From positions 2,108,001-2,172,000 of the forward strand of contig JAGYXB010000557.1 of the NCBI GenBank assembly GCA_022495005.1: 64,000 bases of DNA. Reading direction: 5' to 3'. The notes below the pieces were generated by a model. The model did no database searches. It was given only the letters and a program-made list of their open reading frames with translations, and was not told the DNA's origin. Source of the DNA: Rhyacophila brunnea. Taxonomy: Eukaryota; Arthropoda; Insecta; Trichoptera; Rhyacophilidae. This document shows positions 37,772-49,203 of this stretch, piece after piece (position 1 is the stretch's first letter; each line of letters starts with the position of its first letter). The translations under genes were made by a program, and so were the position numbers.

Positions 37772-38564
37772 TTATGTATTACAAACGCTCAGATTGCATT
37801 AATTTACTGTTTCAATCGTAAACATTTTAATTTAAAATTCATATTTTTATAGCTTTTATTTATAAATTGGCCTATAGTTTGGATAATACATATATAATAG
37901 GTACATAATATTATTACCAACATAATATTTGTATTTAAATATTTAAAAAATATATAAGTGGAATCTTAAACATAAATATTCTTTATGGATTACAAATAAT
38001 AACATTTGCATTCAAAGTTTTATTGTTATTATCCAAGAAAATAACAAAAATATTCAGAATATATTGTATACATTTATATAAGTGTATAGTATATTATATA
38101 TAAATAAATTTATTTGTCTGATTCTTCTGAAATTCTTCAATTATTCTTTGGCTATATGGTTTGGAGGAGTTTAGAGAAACTAGTCATGCTTTAAACGATA
38201 AATGAGGAAGAGAAGGAACATCCACATGGTATAACTATTGAATCAAGAATGCTTTAGGATCTTCTGTGGGCAATTTGCTTAGCTAAATCCAGGGAGCACT
38301 GGATTCGTGAGAACAAGATCGTAAAAATGAGTTAAAACAGAAAGAACTACTCATTAAGGTTGGCAATGGGGCAACTATTAAACTATTTGGATATATAGTC
38401 AATTTGTTATTTCAATAGGAATTATTATTTATTATAAAGTTAACAGGGTTTTTAATCAAAAGTTAACTATATTGAGTATGATAATAATTATATTATACAA
38501 TTAATTTAACTTGTAGATATACGTATCAGCAAAGAACTAGAGATCAAAAAAAGCAACGTGAGAT

Positions 38565-38620
38565 AAGTGAGGCCTTCATTCAGCAGTAGATTAACCTAGG
38601 CTTATGATGATGATGATGAA
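38565..38620 (+). mobile_element. LINE 3' tail ending in TGA repeats
   Basis: AAGTGAGGCCTTCATTCAGC, AGTAGATTAACC and a run of GATGATGATGATGA form the conserved 3' end of a non-LTR retrotransposon widespread in Lepidoptera. A second copy of this end is at 44041. The upstream 400 bases may be more of the same element but contain no readable coding region. Confidence 0.65.
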
Positions 38621-41600
38621 ATTAAACTCAATTCAAAAAATAATTTTGTTTGGTTTAGATTAGTGATATTAGTGACATTTTATATTGGAATATTTTAAAG
38701 CATAAAGTGTATTGATAGTTAAAAATATGTGTACGAGTAATAGAATAATTTTATTATTGAAATAAGAAGCTGATAGATTGCATTTATATTAGATACTTAT
38801 CAGGTTACATATTTGTTTTAGTCTCAGAATTACACGAGATATGTCTTGTACCTAACCGCGTTCATATCTCGAAGGGAAAATAATAAAAGAAGTGAAGCAG
38901 AAACAATAGATGTAGGAAAAATAAATAAAACAACAGCGCCAAGGGTAAATTTCATTTTCCTTTTACCCTTTTCTTCATTTCCCTATGGAAGCTTTTTTGT
39001 TTTTGTAGTTGTTATATTCGTAAGCATTGATTATTAACATTTTAGTAATGCAGATTAACATGAATCCTTAAGAAGAAAAATGATTGTTACCGAGATCTAT
39101 CTCTATGTAATCCTATACCCAATTCAAATAGAAGATGATTAATCTTCTGTATCTTGTTTAAAATAGTATCTAAAATATTTGGAGGTAGTTTTGTAAAATT
39201 TGAAGCGTATTTAAATAATTTGATAACAAATGACGGTCGATTGATTGTTTATATAAATAAATATTTTATCTCAAATTGTAATACGTAATGTGTACTGCAT
39301 TAATATTTCATAGGAAATGGATATTATATTGTTTATTTTGTCGAAAAATTTTATGTTCACATAATTATAATAATATGGTAACTTCAGTGTTGTTGTTTTT
39401 TCGAGACATAGATGTAAGCTTTATAATGAGAAAAAATAATATTTTACATCGCATTTATTATTTTATTTTGGTTAAAGTAAATAGAAGGTATTCATTAAAG
39501 AATAAGTTTGTACAAAAACATCATTATAGCGTGACGACAGCGTTATAATGAATAGTTTGACACTATATGTAATATAAATTGTGTATATTCATGTATGCTT
39601 GTGTTTTAAAATATCTACATTATAATAATAATGGTATTTTTTAAAGAGTTATAACACCGCTAAAATTTGTTATAGAAAGACATTTTTGTGAGAGTAATGA
39701 ATCCACTATCGAGAAAATAGTACAAGTAAATATATTTTTTAATAAAAACACGTACTATTTATTGTTTTATTTACCTATATAAAATGTGCCACATTATGGC
39801 GGTAACAAGAATAGATTATTATGCTTTACTCATTTATTGTATGTTATAACTATTTATCACATATTATAATTGAAAACAACTTTATTTAAAAAGTATGACG
39901 ACTTTTAAATATAGTACAATTAGCTAAAATATTTTTTTAGATCGAGATTGTTTTAAATTTTATTTTAATTTTTATTCTGGTTTGAAACATATGAAAGAGC
40001 TGCTGTGTTTCTAGGGGTAATAAAAACAGAAGTTTAGAAAAGTTACATAATAAAAGGAAAATGTGCCAGAGCCTTGGAAAAATGCTGCGGTTCAGCCGAA
40101 GTACTTTTAATGCGTTGAGCAGTGTTTAAAATACTTGGAAGTATTCACACGTTTAAATGAGCTAGTCTTAACACAAAAGGGTTTAAAAAATGGGATAAAA
40201 CAAAGTGATGTTTTACTTTATTTAAGTTTTGCGTTCTGTCCGCCATTTTTCCCATTTTAATTAAAAGTGCTAGCAGACACATTTTTAAAATCACATGCAT
40301 TTATTATATTAAGAAAGAAGAAATTATTTAATTAACAATCATTATAGTTGGAAGGTTTCTTAACAGACTATAAAGAATTAAGTAAGTACCTTTTATGTAA
40401 CAATTAAGTTAGTAATATTTCCGTTAGAATAGAAAGAAAAAACAATTAGAAACTATATAAGTACAAATTGTGTTTAAAGTTTGAAAAAAGAATAGTCTAT
40501 GTCTATGACAATAAAATCAGTCATAGTCAAATTATAATAAAAAAATATATTTGATAATGCTGATACTAATAAATTAGTGAAATATAAAATAAATATCATT
40601 TATGTTTGCATGAAGACGTTTGTTCTCAATAATATCTTTTGAACATTTTCATTCTGTAGATTTAACCAACGGCAAGGTATGGGTAACTTTTTTATTTATC
40701 TGATGTATACACGGATATGCGATATCCCTTATATGGAAACAGAAGCAGAGGTAGTTTAAAAGATTTCGGGCTTTCCTCTCAAGTATTCTGCGGTGATATT
40801 TTACGGTAGAACACCTCTGGGACTGTAGCCATAGCACTCCACACTCTGCGGAAAGTTCTAAGCTACACCAAGCTTGGTCGTCGCTGAATCATATCATATA
40901 CGTGAAATAACTATCCTATTTCACGTCAGTGCATAGTGCACACATGTAATGAGAACGTTACCATATTACATGCATAAGAAATACTGTACTTTACAGGTAA
41001 AGTGGATTTATAATGAATATAATCTAATTAATATATGTCCAATATATTTTTGAATCGCGAAACAGAAGCAGAGTATTGTAATTTAGTAGAATATTAATTA
41101 GACAGGTATCTACTAAGAATATAACAAATCACTCGAATTTACTCAAACGATAGTTAGTGGTAATACAAAAACTATCATTCGGTGTATTTATGTATTTTTA
41201 TTTTCATTATTTTCTTCCCTAGATATAACATAATATCACAGTTTAAAAAATACTTTTGGGTCAGGAAATACTACAAATAATTGAGGTATTAATAATGTTA
41301 CTTTTACTATGCACGTAAAGTTAAACTTTCTTGGACTCTAATGGTGGCAAATTAGTATATAAATTAAGTTTGTGAAGAAGAATCTCAACTACATGAGACA
41401 GATGTATTTATAGAATATAAAAGATCATTAACTAATACACGGTATACACGGCAGGTAAAGATGCCGTATTTTAATACAGATACTTCAAGAAGAATGTGGC
41501 TATCAGTAAGGTGAAATAAAAGTTGCGCGTTATCAAAGTAGTCATACTCATTGTGACCCACTTCAAAGATTTTACTTGAATATCATGAAGCTTAGGTCCT

Positions 41601-41953
41601 TTGACAAATTGCGAGTTAGTGTATATTATAAATACAAATAAGTATTCTCACTAATAAGTAAAATAATAGTGCACACTATAAATATTTTAATCTGCTCCTG
41701 AAGTTTCTAAAATGTAACTAAAAGCAATATTATCGTATTAATAATGCAACAATATTCTCTTAATCGTAGGTAATACGAGTATATAACGGATTATCAAATT
41801 AGGACTATAGATTTTTAAAACGTTATAGCAGCTATTTTTTTATTCTGATTTCTACCAAAATTATTATTTGTATACAGTAATATTTTAAAAATCATCAGAG
41901 AAAGATACACAGTTATACAGCGTATATAAATTGTTAAATTTCATTACAATATA
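38621..41953. other. A+T-rich non-coding DNA
   Basis: No gene was recognised. A G+C-richer patch at 40640-40900 has a 62-codon minus-strand frame without motifs. Next to it ACGTGAAATA and TATTTCACGT (about 40900-40925) form a perfect ten-base inverted repeat. Confidence 0.42.
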
Positions 41954-42673
41954 GTGGCATTACGTGAAATTTGTGGTAAAAATAATCGACCAACAGAGCT
42001 GAATATTCGTAATTCAATAATTGGAACATTTGAGTCAAATGGTAATGTTTGTGATGTTAAGAATACAAACCATCAAAAACATAAACGCATTTATGAAAAT
42101 ATCGATGTTGTGAATCAATGTATGGATGAAAATCCTGAAAAATCAATTAAGCCATTTTCAAGAACTTGGGCTTTCTTATACCACACGGAATATTAGTCAT
42201 GAAGATTTGCATTTGAAGGCGTATAACATACAGATAATATAAGATGTTAAGCCGAATGACCATTTAGTATGTCGAAATTTTGCCGATTGGACTTTTTAGT
42301 AACTTGAAACAGACCTAATATTTTATAAAAAAAATTATCTTCAGCGATGGAGCATATTTTTGATTTAATGGGTTCGTAAATAACAACACAATTGTCGCAT
42401 TTAGAGTAAAACATGCTATTTGCTTGAAACACCTTACACATGTACAAAAATTAACAGTTTGTCAGTATGATTTGAAGGTGTAATGAAGTATGTTTTTGAA
42501 AATGACAATGGAAATGCAACACCGTCGATTGAGAACACTTCCGAAACATGAGTACTGATTTTTATGGCACGAATTAGATGATTTTGATCTGGACGATTTA
42601 TGGTTCCAACAAGATGGTGTAATATGACATATACCTCATGACACAATCAACTTATCGAGAGAAAATTTCAGTA
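41954..42673 (+). pseudogene. Tc1/mariner-superfamily transposase relic B, N-terminal part
   Basis: Decayed transposase of the same family as the relics at 22084 and 53879, here keeping the 5' part. It reads VALREICGKNNRPTELNIRN (helix-turn-helix DNA-binding region), CDVKNTNHQKH, KSIKPFSRTWAF, HEDLHLKAY, DVKPNDH, NFADW, then in shifted frames IIFSDGAYF with FNGFVNNN (first catalytic aspartate region), VFENDNGNA, ELDDFDLDDLWFQQDG (second aspartate) and TINLSRENF. Many frameshifts and stops make it inactive. Right after the last motif the mariner at 42674 begins. No continuation of the protein was found beyond 43977, so the 3' third was already lost or decayed. Confidence 0.85.
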
Positions 42674-42675
42674 TA

Positions 42676-42701
42676 TACGAGGGTGGGTCAATAAGTCCTT
42701 A
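42676..42701 (+). repeat. Mariner 5' terminal inverted repeat
   Basis: TACGAGGGTGGGTCAATAAG continues into TCCTTA and pairs with the 3' repeat at 43950-43975 at 25 of 26 positions. Preceded by TA. Confidence 0.95.
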
Positions 42702-42865
42702 GAAAAGCCGACAAGTGGCGCGACTAGTACTGTAAGCGGTTTGTTTTCATGCAGCGGCACTACCGATTCAGTATGCTGCGAAGTTTCAATCAGATTGGTC
42801 GGGTTGTTGTGTGTTTCTCGTACATTTAAAAAAAAATTTGTTTGTGGAAAATGGAAAAATGGAAA

Positions 42866-43909
42866 ATGGAGAAAATTGAGTTTAGAGCTGTTATTAAACA
42901 TTTTAATATAAAAGGGTTAACAGCAAAGGAAATAAAAAATGAGTTGATTTAGTTCACGGCATATCTGCTCCTTCACTTGCAACTATTTATAACTGGTTAA
43001 ATGAATTTAAACGTGGTCGTACATCAACAAAGGATGAACCACGCTCAGGACTTCCTGTAGAGGTGACTACACCAGAAATGATCAATAAAATCCACGATAT
43101 GGTGTTAAGTGACCGAAGATTAAAGTTGAGTGAGATAATTGAGGTTACAGGATCTCAAAAGGTAGCGTTATTTCTATTTTACATGACAAATTGGGCATGA
43201 AAAAAATTTCTGCAAGATGGGTGCCGCGTTTGCTCACAGTCGACAATAAACGCAATAGGGTGGTGGCCTCTAAAGACCTGTTGTCGCTCATGCAACGCAA
43301 TCCGGATGAATTTTTCGTCGCTTTGTGACTGTAGATGAAACATGGATACACCACTATACTCCCGAGACGAAAGAACAGTCAAAGCAGTGGATTGCGAAAG
43401 GCGAACCATGTCCAAAGAAGGCGAAAACCGTAAAATCAGCTGGTAAGGTTATGGCTACCGTATTTTGGGATGCACGTGGAATTATTTTCGTTGACTATTT
43501 GGAAAAAGGAAAACAATAACAGGGGATTATTATGCATCTTTATTGGACCAGCTAAAAAACGAAATTGAAGAAAAACGGCCTCATTTAAACAGGAAAAAAA
43601 TCCTCTTTCATCAGGACAATGCCCGTGTTCACACATGCTTACGATCAATGGCTAAAATTGAAGAATTGAAGTTCAAATTGGTCGACCACCCACCGTATTC
43701 GCCAGATTTAGCCCCCAGTGACTTTTTCCTTTTCCCAAACTTAAAAAAATGGCTAAGTGGACAACGTTTTTTTTCAAATGAAGAAGTCATCGATCGGACA
43801 AATGCTTATTTTGAGGACCTTCCGAAAACTTATTTTTGACGGTTTAAAAAAAATTGAGAAACGTCTAGCCAAATGTATTGAGCTCCAAGGAGATTATGTT
43901 GAGAAATAA
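42866..43909 (+). pseudogene. Mariner transposase, frameshifted
   Basis: In intact relatives this protein cuts out and reinserts the element. Start chosen at the MEKIEFRAVIK methionine (an in-frame ATG lies 15 bases upstream at 42851). Domains in order: helix-turn-helix DNA-binding region (GLTAKEIKNE, ATIYNWLNEFKRGRTS), linker with PRSGLP, then the catalytic DD34D triad. The first aspartate is in TVDETW (about 43330), the second in HQDNARVH (about 43616) and the third in YSPDLAPSDFF; 34 residues separate the last two, the mariner spacing. All three survive. Single-base frameshifts are visible after KNEL (about 42950), near the GSQK/ISKGS junction (about 43155), before RRFVTVDET (about 43315), at EKGK/TITG (about 43512) and at KTYF/DGLKK (about 43837). 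The reading frame would be about 345 codons. Inactive as it stands. Confidence 0.93.
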
Positions 43910-43949
43910 AAAAAAATACAAAAATAAAAACTGTTTTAATGCTTTTTTG

Positions 43950-43975
43950 TAAGGAATTATTGACCCACCCTCGTA
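43950..43975 (-). repeat. Mariner 3' terminal inverted repeat
   Basis: TAAGGAATTATTGACCCACC followed by CTCGTA, the reverse complement of the 5' end with one mismatch, followed by TA. Confidence 0.95.
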
Positions 43976-44040
43976 TATATAATTTATTTGAAAGTACTAT
44001 ATTTTAGGCAATACAATTTACGATACAATTTTGCGCAATT

Positions 44041-44090
44041 GTGAGGTAGGCCTTCATACAGCAGTGGATCGACACCTGCTGATGATGATA
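44041..44090 (+). mobile_element. LINE 3' tail ending in TGA repeats, copy 2
   Basis: GTGAGGTAGGCCTTCATACA, GCAGTGGATCGACACC and TGCTGATGATGAT match the tail at 38565 and the common lepidopteran LINE 3' end. It lies only about 65 bases after the mariner. Confidence 0.68.
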
Positions 44091-47000
44091 TAAAATCATG
44101 TTTTAATGTTTTGGAAAAAGCCGATTTATGTGAAAATTATTTCTATGCAAGTAGGTAGCTACGCGACAAATGAACCGAAAACGCTGGCGCTATTGTTTTG
44201 TCTATGAGCTTAATTATCATTAATTTTCCGATTCAATGGCAAAGAAAATACATAAATAGGTGTATCACAAAATAAGCTTGATTTTAGAAAGAGTATCTCG
44301 GAGAAATAGTATTTGTCGCTTCGTGTCGTTTCTTAAATTAATTACCGAGAACTAATAAATTAGGTGTGGAAAGAAAATCTTATGTATGAGATATATTTTA
44401 TAGAAAATCAGGGTAGCTTCAGTTAATTTTCATACAATAAGAAATATGCTATTTTAAATTAATTTTAATGCTAACTAATAATAATTATTTATTTATTTAT
44501 AACAATCCTGGACAAAATTTTAAATCATACTATTTTGAGAATAGATTTTCAAATTTCGATCGCGGGATCCTGGGATAGTGAAAAACGTAAAAAAAACCGT
44601 ATAAAAAAATAATGTGTGTATGATTCTTTTTCCTTTTACTTAGGCTATTTATTATCCTTGGTATTATAGCAACATAGGCATGATATTATTTATTAAAATA
44701 ATCAAGTAGGTATTATTAAATAATATTAGATAACATTTTCTGATAAATAATGAGAATATAAGTGTAATGAATTAAATTATAATTTTCGTATATATTTATA
44801 TATATTTAAAAAAAACTATTTTTAAATTTTCTTTGGTTATTATCTTTCGAGTCCAATCTCTTTGGTTATAATACTTCTTAAGTTAACAAAATCAGTTTTT
44901 TTTATTTAACGAAAATCATATGATTTTCGTCATATCATACCCAGGGATTTCGGGATCAACACATCGGATTGCAAACCCTGATGTTAACTTACCTGGATGT
45001 CACTTTTGCGTAATGAAATCCAACTGACGCTGACGCAGACACATTTTTTAACTTTCAAATAACGATGTGGTGGTAACATTTAATATATCACGATAAAACT
45101 TAGGTAGGTATATATATATATATTTAATATACCAGAAAAAATACTAGATGGCAGTGTCACCTGTCAACATTTTTGTTGTTGTAGTTTTTTGTTGATTTCA
45201 CTTTGATTTATCCACATAATCCACTAATATAAATTGATATTTTCAAAGATACCACTTTCAAAATCGTGTTTTTATCTGACATTATACTTATTAATGATAA
45301 TGTCGTTTAATACTTTCTATATACTCGTACTAGTACTGCAATATGAGCATCTGTCAATTTATTATGAGAGTATCTTATAATACTTTCATAAAGCGTATAC
45401 AATAAGCGATTCCTTCATTTGCGTATTAGTTTATTTTTCAAATTTAGAATTTACGTTTAGGCGTATGTTTTATCTAACCGTACTCCTTTTGATACGTCTT
45501 CTTCCTATCTCGCTCTCTCCCACACATTTATACATGATTTTTCTAGTGCGTTTTGAAGATATATATAAATAAAGACATACATAATTTAATACCTATTTTT
45601 TGTCATACATTAAATGTTAAAAATATTGAGTTAAAAATTGAGTTCAATAAACAAATAATAAAAATCATATTTTAGTTTCAACATTCATACGCATATAGAT
45701 AAAATTGAATCACAGTACATACTTCAGATAATTTATATCGTTATACGTACGTAATATAATTCTAATATTATTGTTATGTACTAAATGTACTCTTATCAAA
45801 ACTGCATCAACTCTGATTTATTTAAATACCATTTTTTTAACTGTTCGCATGAACCTTATTATATTATTCTATTTTCTCGGTGCTACATCTCAAGGTGTGA
45901 TACCCACTCTCTTAACAGTCCTTTCTAGATAAACCATACACAAAGCACATCTTAATGTTAATTTATTACGATGGTTTATGAATATTAGAACCACTAATAT
46001 TGAATAGTGCCCACGATGCTTCAGTCGCAGAAATTCTTCTTCTTATCCCATAAATGGTTTGAACCCCCTGTCTGAAAAAATTATATGATTTTTTGTTAAT
46101 ATTTGTATAGGTTCAGAGTGTGGATCTATTTGATTGTAATCATCTTCAGATGACGGCCAAGATCTACATTGCATTCATACAGAAACATAAGTTGTACGCA
46201 ATTAATTGTGTAGCACATTTTTTAACGCACAAGGGAGTATATTAAAAAAGACTACATCTAAATACTATAAATATAAATTTATTGTAGCTATTTTTTAAAA
46301 TTAACTGTATTTAAAATTTTCATAATTCCGTATTATATTTGGTGGATAGTAAATAATCGTCGTTTTATGATAATTTACGTAATATAGTGATTCACACATT
46401 GTACGCAGATAAATTGATAGTGAACATTATTTGAATAAGTATGTTTATTTGGTAGATGCTTAGTATATATATTTTGAATTACATACAATAATTTATAGTA
46501 TCTGTCTACCTATAAATAAAATCTAACTAATAGGCGTTGCATCTTACCGAAATAAATAGTGATCTCTATGGAAGTATAGATATTATGTTTTTAGTAACAT
46601 ACTAATATAAAAATATTATCAATTACCTATTTTAGACTCACGTCTTAAATAATGACTTTTCAATATGCAAGTCAAACACGTTTCCAACGACGCACATTGT
46701 TTGAAAGAAAAAATATATACTATATCCTTGAACGTATTAGCATGGTAGTTTTTTCAAAAAACCAATTAGCACGTTGGCAAATATAACATCAGGGCAATGT
46801 CTGAAAAAATACCCGCAAAATAACCATAAACGTCCAATGTAATTAGTTAGTAGAAAAAAATTATTATACTAGCAAATAGACGTATGAATACAACCATAAA
46901 ATACTGTACGAGTAATTTGGGAAGAACATTAACTCTATCGAACCATATTGTCTTATACATTTGTAAGCGAACCGGGGAATTAGTCCCCGATGGTCTACAG

Positions 47001-47596
47001 TAAAGGATGAACCTAATGTTCGCCCGCTACTTGGCTTTGTCGGATAATGGCAGCCATTTTTATATGACCCCACACAGTAGCTTTTGCACTAGTGATATAA
47101 GGTCAAATTCGTAGGTGTATGAAGGAGAGGCATACTATAATTTTATTTAACGTACATACATAGAGGTAACATTTTATATATTGTGCTTTTCAGCAATGTA
47201 TCATTTATAAAATACATAATTCACAACATTTAATGTATGTAAGTATATAATAAATATACCACGATATTTCCAAACACTTCAAATTTTCTTCTTGAGATTT
47301 TATATTTACTTCTTTACTTAATAATAATGTTTGATCAATATATTGCACATAAGTATATAAATAAGAATTAACTATATTCTATGTCAGTGTACATTATTTG
47401 TTAACGCTGAATTTGCGTAGTGTCAACAAATTCTAAACGGAATAGTATAAAATTTAAATCAATTATTACAATTCGACATAATCTATACGTGCAAATAAAG
47501 GTATGTTTTCTTACACTTGAGATAAGTATGTACTTGTTAACTTATCAAGTTTTATGATAAATCATTATTCATTATTTACTCACGTATTTTTTTATT
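44091..47596. other. Non-coding DNA
   Basis: No gene was recognised. It contains the palindrome at 44909, a short TATATA run at about 45110, and a G+C-richer patch at 46900-47090 with a 69-codon minus-strand frame. That patch includes a TATA-like CATATAAAAATGGCTGCC on the minus strand, but no domain is seen. Confidence 0.42.
44909..44930. repeat. Perfect 22-bp palindrome
   Basis: ACGAAAATCAT followed by its exact reverse complement. It is centred on the NdeI-like CATATG and may be a dimeric protein-binding site or chance. Confidence 0.8.
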
Positions 47597-47815
47597 CTCA
47601 CGGTGACCGAGCAGATAACGTACCGGACAGTGATGTCGAGAGTCCCGGATTTGGATTTTTTGGGTCTAGTGAAAAAAAATACATGTTGTTTTTCAATGTG
47701 TGTTTGGATCCAGAGAATGGACATAGTTGATTGAGCAAGTGGCTAAAATCTATTTTTCGTAAAAAAATAAATACAATCTGTTAACATAACCTCCACTCTG
47801 TGGAGACCCATTTGT
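47597..47815 (+). repeat. SINE family B, copy 4 (plus orientation, long)
   Basis: The head has a degraded A box (CGGTGACCGAGCAGATAACG) and B-box region (AGTCCCGGATTTGGATT). The body includes ACATGTTGTTTTTCAATGTG and GGATCCAGAGAATGGACATA, then TTGAGCAAGTGGC and TATTTTTCGTAAAAA. It ends with AACCTCCACTCTGTGGAG, an end shared with the copy at 62248, so the family extends to this point. Confidence 0.72.
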
Positions 47816-48028
47816 TTGCGATGGAGGCTCCCATGCAATTATTTTATCTGTTTTGAGTCTGTATTTTATAATTTTTATTAGTCAATGATAGTAAATTTTA
47901 CTGAAAGGTTCGGTTACTACAAGAATAGTAAAATTGTATGCGACGGAATGATTTATCGATAACATTATGAATTATATAAAAATATAAGATACATATTACA
48001 TAATATAAAAGTATTTTTAAACAATGAT

Positions 48029-48236
48029 TATACAATATGGGCGGCTCTCGTGGTGCAGTGCGAAAGACCTCGGCCTTCCACTCGAGAGTTCTGGGTTCGA
48101 TCCCGGTGAGGACACAAAATTTATATGTTTGCCTGGGTGTTTATGATTGTTCAAACAAACTAACAACGACATTGTATGAAAAAGCAAGGACATGGTTATT
48201 AATAATTCTAAAATAAAGAAGATATATACAATATGG
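48029..48236 (+). mobile_element. SINE family A, full copy with target duplication
   Basis: The body 48041-48224 is flanked by a perfect 12-bp direct repeat TATACAATATGG (48029-48040 and 48225-48236). The tRNA-derived head begins GCGGCTCTCGTGGTGCAGTG (A-box region) with the B box GGTTCGATCCC at 48094-48104. The central part has GCCTGGGTGTTTATGATTG and the end is AATAATTCTAAAATAAAG. Clean duplications and an intact B box indicate a fairly recent insertion by target-primed reverse transcription. It is non-coding. Confidence 0.9.
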
Positions 48237-49203
48237 TTTTCAAAATTAGATGATGTCATCTTAAAACTTGACAATTTAATTATAATATGATTTCATAATA
48301 CAGTTAGCCAATTATTTTATTTCTTTTATGTTTTCTATCCTTTTTTATTATTTAGTTACGAAGGCTGATTAATCTTATTTAGTTGCACATAAATTTATAT
48401 ACTGCTCATAAATTTATATAGAATTAATGATTATATTATAAACAACAAAAATACATATTATTTGTAATGGGTCGGTATATATTTATAATATTACATGTTA
48501 GCTTTAACTACGTCATATTACAATTTATACTTGCTGGTTACATTATCTCAGAAACATTTGAATACACAAAAACGCCATATTTGGCTGAATTTTACTCGCA
48601 ATATATCAATGGTAATAATAGTTATTACAAAATGTGTACCTAAATAATTTTTTACCGTGATATTAATATTATTTTCAATTTTTGTTGAGTAAATAGAAGG
48701 TATTCTGATGTTATGTTTAAGAATAAATGTTGTGATAAAAGTAGTTAATGTAAAAACTCCATAATCAGTCCAGGTCGTAGGGCGTTCGTAAAATCAGCCA
48801 TAAAGCTACTAAAAGCCCCCTTTTCTGCGCGTCCTTCCATTATTAAGCCCAGCAATGGTCTCATCAAAAGAGATTATGAGCCGTGAAGGTAGACTTTGGT
48901 TCGGTTAGGGTATCAGGAAAGAGGTAAAGTGATGCCACAATCAGTCCCGCGAGGAGGCTCAACATCCCCGGGATATTGGAAACGGATAAAGCTCTTCAAT
49001 ATTCACTGTATTTGTGTATTCGTAAAATTCAAGTAGATATCAAAAATACACAAACAAAAACAATTTCACATATGTCTCATATTTTTATTGAACGCTCAGC
49101 ATGTTTGTCTACTACCAATATATATGTCAAACATAATATATAATCAACGTAAAGTTTTAGTACGCATTAAGACTTTAACTCATGACAATTAATTTAATAT
49201 AAT
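48237..49203. other. Non-coding DNA
   Basis: Mostly A+T-rich. A G+C-richer block at 48770-48990 (with CCCCCTTTTCTGCGCG and CAGTCCCGCGAGGAGGC) has no frame or repeat partner in the window and may be an old retroelement piece. Confidence 0.4.

Larger units (their letters stand above)
42674..43977 (+). mobile_element. Mariner transposon, near full length
   Basis: A 1.3-kb element bounded by 26-bp inverted repeats (42676-42701 and 43950-43975) with one mismatch and flanked on each side by TA, the obligatory mariner target duplication. It holds one transposase gene in the plus orientation, disrupted by frameshifts. The length, ends and DD34D transposase all fit the mariner family. It sits inside an older transposase relic, so it is the younger of the two. 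Confidence 0.95.

Noticed and set aside
40649..40837. Possible LINE or exon on the minus strand
   Set aside because: The G+C-richer patch gives frames with no motif I could match to reverse transcriptase or a host protein.
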